A DNA stretch of 64,000 nucleotides from Fimbriimonadaceae bacterium (GCA_023957775.1 JAMLGR010000015.1:54310-118309), one strand, 5' to 3'. Counted from the first letter of the stretch, positions 50,087 through 59,590 are shown. Program-made: numbers and translations. The notes: generated from the sequence alone by a model not told the origin.

Positions 50087-52060
50087 ATGCTTGGCCTCCT
50101 ACCCCTGACCTTTGCCCTCCAATTGGCGACACCCGTCTCGTTCGACGGTTCGGTTGGGGCGTACGCCGCGAAGATCTCCGAGAAGAGCGACCACACCTAT
50201 TTGGTTGCCGGTGACCTGCGCGACGAACCGATCCTCATCCGCACCAACACCCTCGATCTCGACTCGACCCGAGTTCGGGAGCTCGTCGCCCAAGCCATCG
50301 AGGGCGTGTGGATCGACCCAAAACCCGGACAGTCGCACCTCTCGATCCCGCCCAAGCAGCTTGCGGCACTTCGAGATCGAGATCGCGAGGAGCGACAGCG
50401 GGCCCTGTCCAATTGGCTGAGGGAACTCGCGCGCGACACCCGCCGTTCTTCGCAGGCGCAGGTTGCGAACGTGCTCGCCGAGCTGTCCACCTTCGAGCAG
50501 AGGGAAAAGGAGGGCCGCTTCACGCGCAACGGCACTCGATCGTACCAGGCCCCGACCCCCGACTTCGAGCTCTTGAAGTCTCTGCTGGTCGAGTTGGGGT
50601 CTACAGCCCTTGCGGCCATCGAGCCAGGCGATCTTGCGATTTGGAGCAATGTTCCGATGCGGGACCAGCAGCCCCTCCCGTCCACATCCGTGGCCGCGAT
50701 CGCCAACTATGAACGCGCCTGCGAATCCCTGGCGAGCGCGCTTGCCAAGGAAGACCTCCCCAAGACGTACAGCTACCCCTGGGAACCCCTCTTTTCGAAC
50801 CTCCAAAAGGATCGGCGGTCCTGCAAGTACGTTTTGACGGCGATGCCTACCCATCGTGCGAGCCTGTACCGGCTGCGCATTTTCGACAAGTCGGGTGAGT
50901 TCGTCGAGGTTGCCGCTCTGATGGGTCCCGTTTCTGGGGCGAAGCGACCGCCTGAATTGTCCGAGCGGGGCTTCCCCAACCATCTACCGCTCACAGGCTC
51001 CAGCACGGAGTTCCTTCGGCACTACACGAATGGCAACCTCTACCTGCGCCAGACCTTCCGCCGGGAAGCGCCCCTCGACGCCAAGTTCCTCGCCTCAAGC
51101 GACTTCGAGGCACTCGGAGTCGGCACGGGGGAGGTGTTGTCGTGGTTGTGCGAGGCCTCGGGCAAGACCGTGATCGCGTACCTGCCCGACACCGCCATCA
51201 GCGCCGCTCTCGCTTGTTCGAAGGGCGATTCCGTGGACGCTGCGGCGCTCTGGAAGCAACTTCTTGCCGACGGCGCGATCGACCTTGTCGAGAGTGACGA
51301 TGCGATCGTGCTCCGCCCGTCGAATCCGGTCCTTGCTCGGCGTGAGCGCGTGGACAGGCCAGCGTTGCGGGCGTACGTCCAGAAGGTGCTGGAGCGACCG
51401 GGGACGACGCCTCGGGACGAGTGTCGGTTCATGGCGGCCGGCGGGCCGGGTTCGGTCCTCAGCGCGGTCTCAGTGGCTTACAACAAGTGCCTACTACCCC
51501 TGGTGTCGGTGCACTTCAACCAGATCCGGTATTGGCTCGGCGCTTTGCTCGGCAGCGTGACAGATGCGCAATGGCTCGACTTGGAGGCCGGGCGGCCAGT
51601 GCGGATTCGTTCACTGTCGGACGGGCAGAGAGCGTCGTTCCGAAAGTGGTTGGAGGTCGGCGGACCGGGACACTACAACTACGAGCCCTCCGTGTGCGCG
51701 TCAAACGTGATCTACGACTACGAGCTCTTCCTCAACTTGGCCGAGGACCCACTCCTTCAGTGCGTGACGCGTGGGGATGGGGACTGGGGAGGCCAGCCCG
51801 TGGTTCCCATGCGGCTCAGCCAGTTTGCGATGGTCCTCAGGACCGTCGGAATTCAACCCGATCGGCTCTCAGCCACCCTCACGGGGCGGTACGAGGTGAC
51901 CGTTTCCACGTCCTACACGGCGGTCGGGAGACTAGGAAGGGTGGATTGGGTCACCGACGATGTCGGGGACTTGCTGGGAACGACGAAGCTGACGGACTTG
52001 ACGTTCGGCGAGTGGCCGGACACGTTGCGGTCGCGCTTGGCACAGATGATGGGAGGGTGA
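50087..52060 (+). CDS. Large secreted protein of unknown function
   Basis: 657 aa with a signal peptide (LGLLPLTFALQLATPVS). The mature protein mixes helical and beta segments without recognisable domains; the segment TGEVLSWLCEASGKTVIAYLPD followed by DAAALWKQLLADGAIDLVESDDAIVLRPS resembles the secretin/STN-type short-domain layout (residue value over a motif) but only loosely. Six Cys are present. GGGGGA precedes ATG 50087. Lies directly after the coiled-coil lipoprotein gene. Confidence 0.78.
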   Translation: MLGLLPLTFALQLATPVSFDGSVGAYAAKISEKSDHTYLVAGDLRDEPILIRTNTLDLDSTRVRELVAQAIEGVWIDPKPGQSHLSIPPKQLAALRDRDREERQRALSNWLRELARDTRRSSQAQVANVLAELSTFEQREKEGRFTRNGTRSYQAPTPDFELLKSLLVELGSTALAAIEPGDLAIWSNVPMRDQQPLPSTSVAAIANYERACESLASALAKEDLPKTYSYPWEPLFSNLQKDRRSCKYVLTAMPTHRASLYRLRIFDKSGEFVEVAALMGPVSGAKRPPELSERGFPNHLPLTGSSTEFLRHYTNGNLYLRQTFRREAPLDAKFLASSDFEALGVGTGEVLSWLCEASGKTVIAYLPDTAISAALACSKGDSVDAAALWKQLLADGAIDLVESDDAIVLRPSNPVLARRERVDRPALRAYVQKVLERPGTTPRDECRFMAAGGPGSVLSAVSVAYNKCLLPLVSVHFNQIRYWLGALLGSVTDAQWLDLEAGRPVRIRSLSDGQRASFRKWLEVGGPGHYNYEPSVCASNVIYDYELFLNLAEDPLLQCVTRGDGDWGGQPVVPMRLSQFAMVLRTVGIQPDRLSATLTGRYEVTVSTSYTAVGRLGRVDWVTDDVGDLLGTTKLTDLTFGEWPDTLRSRLAQMMGG

Positions 52061-52071
52061 TCGCGGGCAGT

Positions 52072-52944
52072 TCATTGGGGGCGCACCGGCCAGTTCTTGA
52101 GCGTGAATTCGGCCTGCTTGCGAACCCAAGGGTTGGGAGACTCCTTCAGGGATTCGACGCGCGCGCGGATGGCCGGATCGGCCCGCATCACCTCGTACGT
52201 CTTGGAATCCTCGGCGGGTTCTTCCGAGATGTTCTCATGTCTCGCTGCCGCAGCGGAGAGGTGCCCTCCTGCGAGCCAGACCATGCACGCCAGTTGCCGA
52301 ACGGGATCCGCCGCCCGAAGATCTGCGGTCCAATCGGCGACGGTTCGCCCCACGGATGAGGGTCCGATCATGGGAACGCTCCACCTGTAGCTGTTGGCGA
52401 TCGTCTCTCCTCCACCCGTCTCCACCCGGATGAGGTAAGCCCGCCGCTCATCGAAGGCGTAGAATTGCCGAATTCCCGATTCGGGATGAAACAGCGGTCG
52501 CTGGGGCTTGCCGCTCTCGGTGATGAAGGGTCCCACCGAGCTGACAAGAATCGACAAGACCGGCTGGGCGATCCACTTGTCGTCCAGCAGCTTCTCTTCC
52601 TCAAAGCGCAGTCGGTAGCCCGTGGGAAACTCATACCGGACGAGGTGGTTCCACTTGGAGTCGAACCCGTCGGCTTCGACATAGCTGACGTCCGGGACGT
52701 TGTATCCGGGGTAGATGCGAAGATAGAGCCACCCCATGGCTCCGGTGGGATACGCACGAATCCAGCGGGGTTCGGGCCAAGACCACCGTTCCTCCTGGAC
52801 CGGGTGAAGCGACTTGGTAATGTTGGCGAGGTCCGTCTTATCGTGGGCGGCCAGTGTCGTGAGGTCTCGATTGACGAATCGTTCGAGTTGCGGAAACGGC
52901 TTCTGGGCGATGATCCCAGCGCATAGGAGCAAGGCGAGGGTCAT
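52072..52944 (-). CDS. Secreted protein of unknown function
   Basis: 290 aa with signal peptide (TLALLLCAGIIAQ). Trp/Tyr-rich mature domain (RWSWPEPRWIRAYPTG, WLYLRIYPGYNVPDV, YEFPTGYRLRFEEEKLLDD), C-terminal helical region (VRKQAEFTLKNWPV) that resembles one HEAT-like repeat. No family recognised. ATG 52944 is chosen over an upstream in-frame ATG because TATAAT lies exactly 6 nt before it. Convergent with the large secreted protein gene (11-bp gap). Confidence 0.78.
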   Translation of the reverse strand: MTLALLLCAGIIAQKPFPQLERFVNRDLTTLAAHDKTDLANITKSLHPVQEERWSWPEPRWIRAYPTGAMGWLYLRIYPGYNVPDVSYVEADGFDSKWNHLVRYEFPTGYRLRFEEEKLLDDKWIAQPVLSILVSSVGPFITESGKPQRPLFHPESGIRQFYAFDERRAYLIRVETGGGETIANSYRWSVPMIGPSSVGRTVADWTADLRAADPVRQLACMVWLAGGHLSAAAARHENISEEPAEDSKTYEVMRADPAIRARVESLKESPNPWVRKQAEFTLKNWPVRPQ

Positions 52945-52950
52945 GCCTTC

Positions 52951-52956
52951 ATTATA
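52951..52956 (-). promoter_or_regulatory. -10 box before the gene at 52944
   Basis: Consensus TATAAT on the minus strand, then GAAGGC, then ATG 52944. A second TATAATGAAGG block lies at 52984-52994 on the plus strand and would drive the divergent gene. Confidence 0.55.
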
Positions 52957-53024
52957 GGGGAGCTCCACTTCTCCTCCCTCTCGTATAATGAAGGTACCAG
53001 CAAGAAAGACATGCGGATCAAGAC

Positions 53025-53546
53025 TTGGGCAACCGCGTCACTAGAGCCATCGCCGCTATCCTTTGGATCGGATTTATCCACCTTCGCAAGACCGAGCGCG
53101 CAAAAACGAGTGAAGCCCGTGCCACGCTAGGTCGGGCGATCCGATGCGACTTTCGGCAGTACGAGCAAGTCGAGAAGTTCTTGTCTTGCGTGCAAGAGTT
53201 GCAGCGACTCCCATTTTCGGTACTCGGTGATCAAATGGCCTCCCTTGAAGGAACGTTGACTCTCGGGTGGGCTCCGGGCAGCTCCTATGGCGGCGACGGG
53301 TTCTCAGATCTAGACAAGCTCTACTTCGTGAACAGGGTGTTCTATGAGGTTCCTGAAGCCCAGCAAGGCCGTTGGCGACTAGAAGTGCTACCCGGCTACG
53401 TTTCATTGGGTGGCGGCGGCGCCCGATTCGGGCCCTTCGCGTCACCGAGCGAAGAGTTTGCCGCTTGGCAGAGCATATACCAATTGAGGAACGTACAGGA
53501 TCTCATCGATCGCGGCAAAGTGAGTGAAGACCCCGGACCAAATTGA
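53025..53546 (+). CDS. Small protein of unknown function with N-terminal hydrophobic segment
   Basis: 173 aa from TTG 53025. A short hydrophobic stretch (AIAAILWIGFIHL) near the N-terminus may be a weak membrane anchor. The rest (GRWRLEVLPGYVSLGGGGARF, ASPSEEFAAWQSIYQLR) has no recognisable domain. An ATG at 53011 lies in another frame that stops after about 37 codons, so the true N-terminus or a frameshift is possible. TATAAT at 52984-52989 is a plausible promoter. Its 3' end overlaps the convergent gene by 44 bp. Confidence 0.55.
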   Translation: MGNRVTRAIAAILWIGFIHLRKTERAKTSEARATLGRAIRCDFRQYEQVEKFLSCVQELQRLPFSVLGDQMASLEGTLTLGWAPGSSYGGDGFSDLDKLYFVNRVFYEVPEAQQGRWRLEVLPGYVSLGGGGARFGPFASPSEEFAAWQSIYQLRNVQDLIDRGKVSEDPGPN

Positions 53547-54000
53547 ATCGCGGCAAGGACCGATGACGCCGAAATGGAACGCGATGCCATGGAAAGCACG
53601 CCCAGCGCATCAGACCCACTTCCAGCAAATTGGGCGACCACCTGGCCAACGCCTCGGGAGGTGCAACAAAACGGCTGTACACGTCACCATCCGTGATCTC
53701 GATACGACTTGGGCTGGACGTTGGCCAAATCCCCGTCTCCAAGTCGACCCGACCAAGCAGTTTCCCGTTCTGGAACTGCCGCAAGGCCGTGCGGACACGC
53801 TCCGGCGGGATTCGCCCCTCAAAGTACTTGCCCTTTATCCACACTGAGCTGTCGCTTGCGCTCCGGCCGGCCTTCCCAATCCGCCAGATGACCCGTCCAC
53901 TCCTCCAAACCGCCAGTTCGAGGCTCTGGTACGGGTCGGTGACTTCGTGGCAATAGGAAACGAGGAAGACCGGCTTCTCGGGTGACCCAGAGTCGGACAT
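53503..54000 (-). CDS. Small protein of unknown function
   Basis: 165 aa, no signal peptide. N-terminal half is protein-like (VFLVSYCHEVTDPYQSLELAVW, GRVIWRIGKAGRSA, GRIPPERVRTALRQFQNGKLLG); the C-terminal 40 residues are Arg/His-rich and less convincing because they lie opposite the overlapping gene. ATG 54000 is chosen from the start of the conserved-looking region. It begins 25 bp after the stop of the propeller lipoprotein gene in the same direction. Confidence 0.55.
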   Translation of the reverse strand: MSDSGSPEKPVFLVSYCHEVTDPYQSLELAVWRSGRVIWRIGKAGRSASDSSVWIKGKYFEGRIPPERVRTALRQFQNGKLLGRVDLETGIWPTSSPSRIEITDGDVYSRFVAPPEALARWSPNLLEVGLMRWACFPWHRVPFRRHRSLPRFNLVRGLHSLCRDR

Positions 54001-54025
54001 CGTGCGGCCTTGGGGCGCTTCGGTA

Positions 54026-55612
54026 CTACTCCCACCACGCGGCGATGGCCTCGACATAGGTGCCCACGCCATGGAGAAGAAGCACCGGCTTTGCGCGCTC
54101 ATCGGTCTGGTAGAGAAAGGCGTGCTCGTGATATATCACGGTGCCGTGGGCATTGTCGTACGCAAAATAGCTGTAGCTTCTCGGCTGGTGGCTGACCTGC
54201 TCGGCCTTGCCGGTCGCGACGTCGAGCTTGAACACCTGCTCCGTATCGGCTCGGTAGTTCTTTGGCTCTGAGCTCAGCTTCTCGAAGAACACATACTTGC
54301 CGTCCCGAGTCCAGGCAAGGTCGGAACAGTAGACGTCCTTGGCGACGGCCTTCGAAGCGCCGGTCTCCAGATCGACGAGGTAGAGCGTCGGGTTCGAGGT
54401 GTCCGCCGTCGCCGCCAGAGTCCGTCCATTCGGAGAGACCGCGGTCCAGTAGCCCTCGACGTCCCACGGCAGCTCGAGCGCTCGACGCTTGCCCGTGGAC
54501 AGATCGAGAACAAAGAAGTGCGTCGGAGCCCCCGCGCCGTCCGAGGGCTCGGTGCCGAGCTGCCGCAACAGCACCCTGTTCTCGTCAAGGAACTCGGGGG
54601 GACCATACCACCCGTCGCTTGTGACCCGCCGCACGAACTTGAGGTTGCGGTCCAGCATCACCACGTCGGTAGGAACCGCACCGTCTGCTCGCTCGCCCTC
54701 GTAGCGGCCATCCCGATCCCGATGGTGGTTGCCGTAGATGTGAAGCGACAACGCCCGTTCGCCGTCCGCGCTCCAACAGAGCGGAGGCCCGTAGTCCAGA
54801 CGGCGCGTCCCCCCGGTCTTCAGCTCGTAGGCCATCGCCTCGGAGTCGGTGCCGGGCCCGCGCGGCTGAGCCGAATAGAACAGAAACCGGCCGTCTGGGC
54901 TCCAGTCAATCGCTGACCAGTCCGGTACCGCAACCAACCGCCTAGGGCGATCGAGGGTTTCATCGAAGAGCCAGAGGTCCCCGCTCGCCTGATACGCCAG
55001 GAATTTCCCATCGGGCGACCACTTGGGAGGCGTCGAGCCCGAAGCGAACGTCACGGGTTGATGCGAGGGACGATGGATCGTCAGCATCCACCTACGGTCT
55101 CCAGTCTGCTCGAGGATCGCCAGCTTGGCCGGAGTGTGCGGAGTTACGCCAAAGGCCTGGTCTGCGCCGCCGGCGACCGCCTCCCTCCGCTTGAGAGGAC
55201 TCGTCAAGACGGAGGCTTTTCCGCCAGGCGATTTGATGATCTTGTCGTTACTCGTAAGGAAGACCTGGACCGCTCCGAGTGTCACCTGGTCACCCTTTTC
55301 AGACACCTCATAGTGCGCCTGCTCGCAGACCATGCCCGTGTCGGTGGACGGACGCGCGATCCCGAGGACCCCGTTTGCGGTTCCCCACTGCGTGACCTTG
55401 AACGTCGAATCGCCTTCCTCCCCCTCAGCGAGGAGTTGGCCCGCTCCGTCGGCGTTGAACTCGAGGATCATCTCAAGCCCGCCAACCTGCTTCCACTGGC
55501 CGACCAGCCGGGCATCTCGTCCAGCGGGAATTGGATTTGGCTCTCCGCCGCCGCAGCCAAACGCGAGGAAGGCCAAGCAAACCAGAGCACCCATCCTTCT
55601 TGGCGAAGGCAT
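54026..55612 (-). CDS. TolB-like beta-propeller lipoprotein
   Basis: 528-aa exported lipoprotein with lipobox LAFLAFGCGGG. An N-terminal domain (residues about 35-125) precedes a WD40-like/PD40 propeller with repeated SPDG-type blocks: WSPDGKFLAYQASGDLWLFD, WSPDGRFLFYSAQP, VSPNGRTLAATADTSNPTLYL and WTRDGKYVFFEKL. Such propellers bind other proteins or act in peptide processing; no catalytic domain is attached. GATAAT sits 5 nt before ATG 55612. Nothing in the neighbourhood fixes its partner. Confidence 0.88.
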   Translation of the reverse strand: MPSPRRMGALVCLAFLAFGCGGGEPNPIPAGRDARLVGQWKQVGGLEMILEFNADGAGQLLAEGEEGDSTFKVTQWGTANGVLGIARPSTDTGMVCEQAHYEVSEKGDQVTLGAVQVFLTSNDKIIKSPGGKASVLTSPLKRREAVAGGADQAFGVTPHTPAKLAILEQTGDRRWMLTIHRPSHQPVTFASGSTPPKWSPDGKFLAYQASGDLWLFDETLDRPRRLVAVPDWSAIDWSPDGRFLFYSAQPRGPGTDSEAMAYELKTGGTRRLDYGPPLCWSADGERALSLHIYGNHHRDRDGRYEGERADGAVPTDVVMLDRNLKFVRRVTSDGWYGPPEFLDENRVLLRQLGTEPSDGAGAPTHFFVLDLSTGKRRALELPWDVEGYWTAVSPNGRTLAATADTSNPTLYLVDLETGASKAVAKDVYCSDLAWTRDGKYVFFEKLSSEPKNYRADTEQVFKLDVATGKAEQVSHQPRSYSYFAYDNAHGTVIYHEHAFLYQTDERAKPVLLLHGVGTYVEAIAAWWE

Positions 55613-55617
55613 ATCAG

Positions 55618-55623
55618 ATTATC
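55618..55623 (-). promoter_or_regulatory. -10 box before the propeller lipoprotein
   Basis: GATAAT on the minus strand, 5 nt (CTGAT) before ATG 55612. On the opposite strand TAGAATGAAG at about 55693 may start the divergent HEAT-repeat gene. Confidence 0.4.
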
Positions 55624-55750
55624 CGCCAGAACAGCGCCATCACCACGATCACACGGGTTCGGGCCCTCATGCGAACACATCGGGGATGTGACGTAGAATG
55701 AAGTTGTTTCGATAGTGACCCTTGAGGCAAAGGTGGCCATTCTGAGTCGA

Positions 55751-56731
55751 ATGAGAACGCTTTCGATTTGCGCCATGTGTGTGGGCGCGCTCGCGACTTC
55801 GAACCTGGCTCGATCCCAAGACTTCAGTCAGAGTGAGGTCGAGTCCCTGATGCGCAGCCAGAACTGGGCGCAGGCTCGGCTGAAACTTCAGCGGTCGGGA
55901 AGCAAGTCTGTTGTGCACATCGTGCGCGTCATGGACGGCGATCGCAAACTGCAGGAAAGGGGTATGGAAGTGATCGAGCTTCTGGGTCCCCAGGCCGTGC
56001 CCGCGCTCCTTCAGTGCCTTGAGGATGAGGGGGATCCCTACGGAGCCGCCTACTATGGTCTCAGGGTGCTTGATGGTCGCTCCCTGCTCCCCATGCTTTC
56101 CGGTTCCAAAGGCAAAGCCTGGCCTGTCAGAATGGCAGCCTTGGTCGGTGCCGCCTACTGCGCACTGCACGGCGGGCTACCACCAAGCGATGCACCGAGG
56201 GTGCTGTCCCACCTGAGGGAGCTGGCATCGCACCCGGATCCCAATTCCGCCCACACGATGGGCCGGCGAATCCTGGGTTGGCTTGGGCCTGTTGCGATGC
56301 CGACCATCACCGCAATGGCGAGTTCCTCAATTGTAGAAGAACGCCGGGCAGCCTCGGTGGCGTGCGTGCGCGCTATCGAGTTGCACAATCCGTTCTTTAC
56401 GCTCACCAATGAAGAGATTGAGCAGCAGCGAGTCTACACGGGCATGCTTCGGAGGGCGCTTAAGGACGCGGATGCAAGTGTGCGTGCCACGTCGTGTTAC
56501 GGGTTGAGCAACAGCGTGGATGGCAAGGAGGCTTCGCCGCTGTTCGCACAACGGCTTGACGATCCTAGCGCGATCGTGCGAGCCAATGCCCTAGCCGCGA
56601 TGGCACGGGTGAAGGGAAAGGGGTATGTCCAAGCCGCAACGAGACTAAAGGGTGACCCGGACCAAGAGGTGAGACGGGTGGCCTACGTGATCCTTCACCA
56701 ACATCGTAGGGGCAGTGGACCGAGTCCGTAA
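55751..56731 (+). CDS. Secreted HEAT-repeat protein
   Basis: 326 aa with a signal peptide (TLSICAMCVGALATSNLARS). The mature part is an array of HEAT/PBS-lyase-like helical pairs: GMEVIELLGPQAVPALLQCL, GRRILGWLGPVAMPTITAMA, LRRALKDADASVRATSCYGL and RLDDPSAIVRANALAAMARV. HEAT arrays are protein-binding scaffolds; no enzyme domain is present. ATG 55751 gives the signal peptide; a longer frame would start upstream at 55715. Confidence 0.87.
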   Translation: MRTLSICAMCVGALATSNLARSQDFSQSEVESLMRSQNWAQARLKLQRSGSKSVVHIVRVMDGDRKLQERGMEVIELLGPQAVPALLQCLEDEGDPYGAAYYGLRVLDGRSLLPMLSGSKGKAWPVRMAALVGAAYCALHGGLPPSDAPRVLSHLRELASHPDPNSAHTMGRRILGWLGPVAMPTITAMASSSIVEERRAASVACVRAIELHNPFFTLTNEEIEQQRVYTGMLRRALKDADASVRATSCYGLSNSVDGKEASPLFAQRLDDPSAIVRANALAAMARVKGKGYVQAATRLKGDPDQEVRRVAYVILHQHRRGSGPSP

Positions 56732-56799
56732 CAAGCAACGATGAACGACCTTGGAATGACCTCATCCGATGGGATCGCACCGATCCTCCAGACGATCCA

Positions 56800-58038
56800 A
56801 TGACTCACGCAGAAGCATTCGAGACTCTCGGCCTGCAAGCCGGCGCAAACGAGTCGGAGATTCGTCAGGCGTACCGGGACCTTGCTCAGGTCTGGCATCC
56901 AGACCGCTTCCAACACAGCGAGCGCCTCCAAGCGAAGGCTTCGGAACGGTTCAAGGCGATTTCGCTCGCCTATGAGTTGATTCGGGAGAGCGGATGGTGT
57001 TCGCCCCCAGCCAAGGGCGAGACCTTCTTCTCCGACCGCACCGATCCCGGCCCACAGGCGCCAGAAGCGGAAGTCGGGGAAACCGAGAATCGGGACGAGG
57101 AAAGCACAGATGCTGCGCCGGAGGGTTCCGATTCTCCACAAGCTGAGGCCGATCACAAGCAGTCCAGCAGGCCTGAAAAGCGACAAGTTCAAGTTGCCCA
57201 GATCATCCTTGCAGCCGTAGCTTGTTGCGCCTTGGTGGTCGCGCTGAGCAGCTTGCGCGGTACCCCGGACAGCACATCGAGACGGCCAAATACATCCCAA
57301 GGTGCGACGCCCAATGCGCCAGCGACGAGCCCCGACGATGCCATCGAAAGTGCTCAAGACGCCACCCTGGCTCCAGTGACGCCCGGTGAGGAGGGGCCTG
57401 CTGGGAGTGTTCGTGTATTAGGAAGACTCGGCCAGGCTCTCGAGCCAGTCTCCATATTTGCAAACGCCGACAAGAACTCGCCTGTGTATTACCAAGCCAA
57501 GAAGTTCGAGTACCTGGTCATCCAAGACTTCAAATTCCCTCAATGGCGCAAGGTGCTCCTACAGAACGGCAAGTTCGGCTACGTCCCCAGCGAGCTGGTA
57601 GCGGCGCTTCCCTACGAGGTCACCATGGACCGCACCTCGCCTCGTATGGGACTCTCGTCGCGATCGGCGGCGGCTTCGGCTGTCGCCAACCAGTCGCTCC
57701 GCTACACGGGCACGCCATACAAGGCCGGCGGAAACGACCTGGACCGCGGCGTGGACAGTTCCGGGTTTGTGAAGCTGCTGTTCAGGCAGGTCGGCGTTGA
57801 TCTCCCGCGGACTGCCGCCGAGCAGGTCAAAGTCGGCGAACCTGTCACCAAGCTCGAGGACCTGGAGCCCGGCGATCGACTTTACTTCTGGGATGCCAAG
57901 AGTGGCAACGTTGGCCACACCGGCATCTACGTCGGCAATGGCTACTTCTCCCACGCGAGCGAGACAAAACGTGAAGTGTGCCAAGACTACTTAGGCGACA
58001 AGAAGTGGCTCGAGACCCTCGTCGCGGCAAGGCGATGA
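56800..58038 (+). CDS. J-domain / SH3 / NlpC-P60 membrane fusion with Ser in place of catalytic Cys
   Basis: 412-aa single-pass protein. Residues 1-65 are a J domain (EAFETLGLQAGANESEIRQA, HPD at 33-35). An acidic linker follows, then one membrane helix at about 131-152 (VAQIILAAVACCALVVAL). Residues about 200-270 form a bacterial SH3-like domain (FEYLVIQDFKFPQWRKVLL, GKFGYVPSELV), and residues 290-412 an NlpC/P60 domain. The NlpC active site normally reads DCSGF; here it is DSSGF, with Ser320 for Cys. His373 (VGHTGIYVG) and His385 (FSHASE) remain. The topology puts the J domain in the cytoplasm and the wall-binding part outside. It may be an inactive sensor or binding protein linking DnaK to the wall, or a serine variant enzyme. 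Confidence 0.85.
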   Translation: MTHAEAFETLGLQAGANESEIRQAYRDLAQVWHPDRFQHSERLQAKASERFKAISLAYELIRESGWCSPPAKGETFFSDRTDPGPQAPEAEVGETENRDEESTDAAPEGSDSPQAEADHKQSSRPEKRQVQVAQIILAAVACCALVVALSSLRGTPDSTSRRPNTSQGATPNAPATSPDDAIESAQDATLAPVTPGEEGPAGSVRVLGRLGQALEPVSIFANADKNSPVYYQAKKFEYLVIQDFKFPQWRKVLLQNGKFGYVPSELVAALPYEVTMDRTSPRMGLSSRSAAASAVANQSLRYTGTPYKAGGNDLDRGVDSSGFVKLLFRQVGVDLPRTAAEQVKVGEPVTKLEDLEPGDRLYFWDAKSGNVGHTGIYVGNGYFSHASETKREVCQDYLGDKKWLETLVAARR

Positions 58039-58073
58039 TTGGGAGTCTACTTGGCCAGAAGTTCTGACGGCAT

Positions 58074-58095
58074 CACTCGCCAAGGCAGGCGAGTG
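58074..58095. terminator. Hairpin between convergent genes
   Basis: CACTCGCC-AAGGCA-GGCGAGTG, an 8-bp perfect stem with 6-nt loop in the 79-bp gap between two convergent stop codons. There is no T-run, so it is a candidate bidirectional terminator or RNA-end stabiliser only. Confidence 0.4.
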
Positions 58096-58117
58096 CCGTC
58101 CAACCGCGTCCCCCACC

Positions 58118-59590
58118 TTATCCCAGATTGACCACCGTTTCGTAAGAATAGTCGAGCGCCGTCTTCGTACCGGGCGCGACCGTGATCTTCCACTCGAGGG
58201 TGTTGCTCGCATTGGGGCTCGTGCGCTGGACGACGGTGTTCTTCACCGATCCTCCGCTTCCCACCGACAACACTTTCCCCTCGACCGTTCTGGTCACGCG
58301 CACCTCCGCCGGCTCCTTCCTCAGATTCTCGAGACTCAGCGTGCCGCCGAGGGTGATTGCGAGGAAGTTTTGATCTCCTATCTTGTACGGATCGCCGCGC
58401 TTGACTTCCTTCTCGACCCGCTCGACCTTGAGGCCGATCCCCTGGGCCAGCCGGAGCTCCGCTTTGCCACCCTTGGCGGTGTACTCGATGCGCTCTTGTC
58501 CAACCGGCCTGGCGTCTTCGACGACGAACACGGGCCCTGCCGTGAGCGGCTGTGTCGAGTTGTTCTCAAGCGTCAGCAGGTAGGTCACCCGATCGCCGTC
58601 GGCGTCCCACTCGAAGAGCGGACTTACGGGTATGTCGATCTCGAAGATCGTGGCCATCGCGCGCTCTCCAGGCCGAAGCGAGAAGTCGGGTTTGGAGTAG
58701 TACTGCAACTCGCCCGACTCCGACGACGAGAGCGGCTGCAAGCCGCCGCCGAGACCTCCTCCGCCCCGCGGGCCCCGGGACAACGCACCGGACTTCTCCG
58801 CGTCGGCGGCCTTCGACTCGCCCGAGCGCGCAAGGGCCCCGGGCCGGTTGCCGGCGAACACCGTGCCGCTGATGTACCCGGCGAGCAGATCATCCAGCGA
58901 GCCACGGTTGACCATGACCGGGGCTCCCACGACGAACACCACGTCCGTTCCCTTCAGCTCCTCGTCCAGTCCCAGCAGTGTCCCCCGCAGAGTCAACCGC
59001 CCGCGCTTGCCCGGGAGCATCTCGAGGACGTACGAGGGTTCCCAATGCACTCCCTCTTGCACGTAGGCGAGGCGGACGCCCGCCTTGCCGTCCGGCTGCT
59101 GCGTTCGCACTTTGATCCGAACAGGGAAGTTCGCCAACGCCACGGAGTCGACCCGTGCGTACTCCAAGGCCGTGTACGAGCCGTCGTCACCCTTGAGGAG
59201 CATCATCTGGTCGAGTACCGCCGTCAACTGGCCCTCGGTCTTACGCGCTTCGGACAGGACTCGAAGTCTTAGGCCGACCTTGTCCGACAACGCGCGCTTG
59301 AGGTCCGTAGGCCCGTCGAATTCGACGAGGTTGTCATTCGTCGTGACGACCGTGTCGATTCGGTCGGCGGGGTTTGTGGGATAGACCCACAGCGTGCCAC
59401 TCAGCGCCCGGGGGACCAGATTGGTGGTCGCCCACCCGGCCTGCAGTTTGGCGGTGCCTTCGCGGAGGTAGAAGCCGAACCCGTCCCGAAACACCACCAA
59501 CGTTTGGAGACGGGTCGTAAATGCGTACCCCTCAAGTTGGGGCGCTTGGGGGACTGTGCCCACGACGAAAGCCGCAATCAAACTCAGCAT
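58118..59590 (-). CDS. Secreted DUF4139-like protein
   Basis: 490 aa with a signal peptide (LSLIAAFVVGTVPQAP). The C-terminal part, VTYLLTLENNSTQPLTAGPV followed by GQERIEYTAKGGKAELRLAQ and KVERVEKEVKRG, has the DUF4139 (MuiA-like) beta-sandwich pattern; GVHWEPSYVLEMLPGKRGRL fits the preceding barrel. A Gly-rich loop (PRGGGGLGGGLQ) lies near residue 280. Function of the family is unknown; an envelope role is likely. ATG 59590 is supported by GGGAGGAG just upstream. Convergent with the J-domain/NlpC gene. Confidence 0.8.
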   Translation of the reverse strand: MLSLIAAFVVGTVPQAPQLEGYAFTTRLQTLVVFRDGFGFYLREGTAKLQAGWATTNLVPRALSGTLWVYPTNPADRIDTVVTTNDNLVEFDGPTDLKRALSDKVGLRLRVLSEARKTEGQLTAVLDQMMLLKGDDGSYTALEYARVDSVALANFPVRIKVRTQQPDGKAGVRLAYVQEGVHWEPSYVLEMLPGKRGRLTLRGTLLGLDEELKGTDVVFVVGAPVMVNRGSLDDLLAGYISGTVFAGNRPGALARSGESKAADAEKSGALSRGPRGGGGLGGGLQPLSSSESGELQYYSKPDFSLRPGERAMATIFEIDIPVSPLFEWDADGDRVTYLLTLENNSTQPLTAGPVFVVEDARPVGQERIEYTAKGGKAELRLAQGIGLKVERVEKEVKRGDPYKIGDQNFLAITLGGTLSLENLRKEPAEVRVTRTVEGKVLSVGSGGSVKNTVVQRTSPNASNTLEWKITVAPGTKTALDYSYETVVNLG

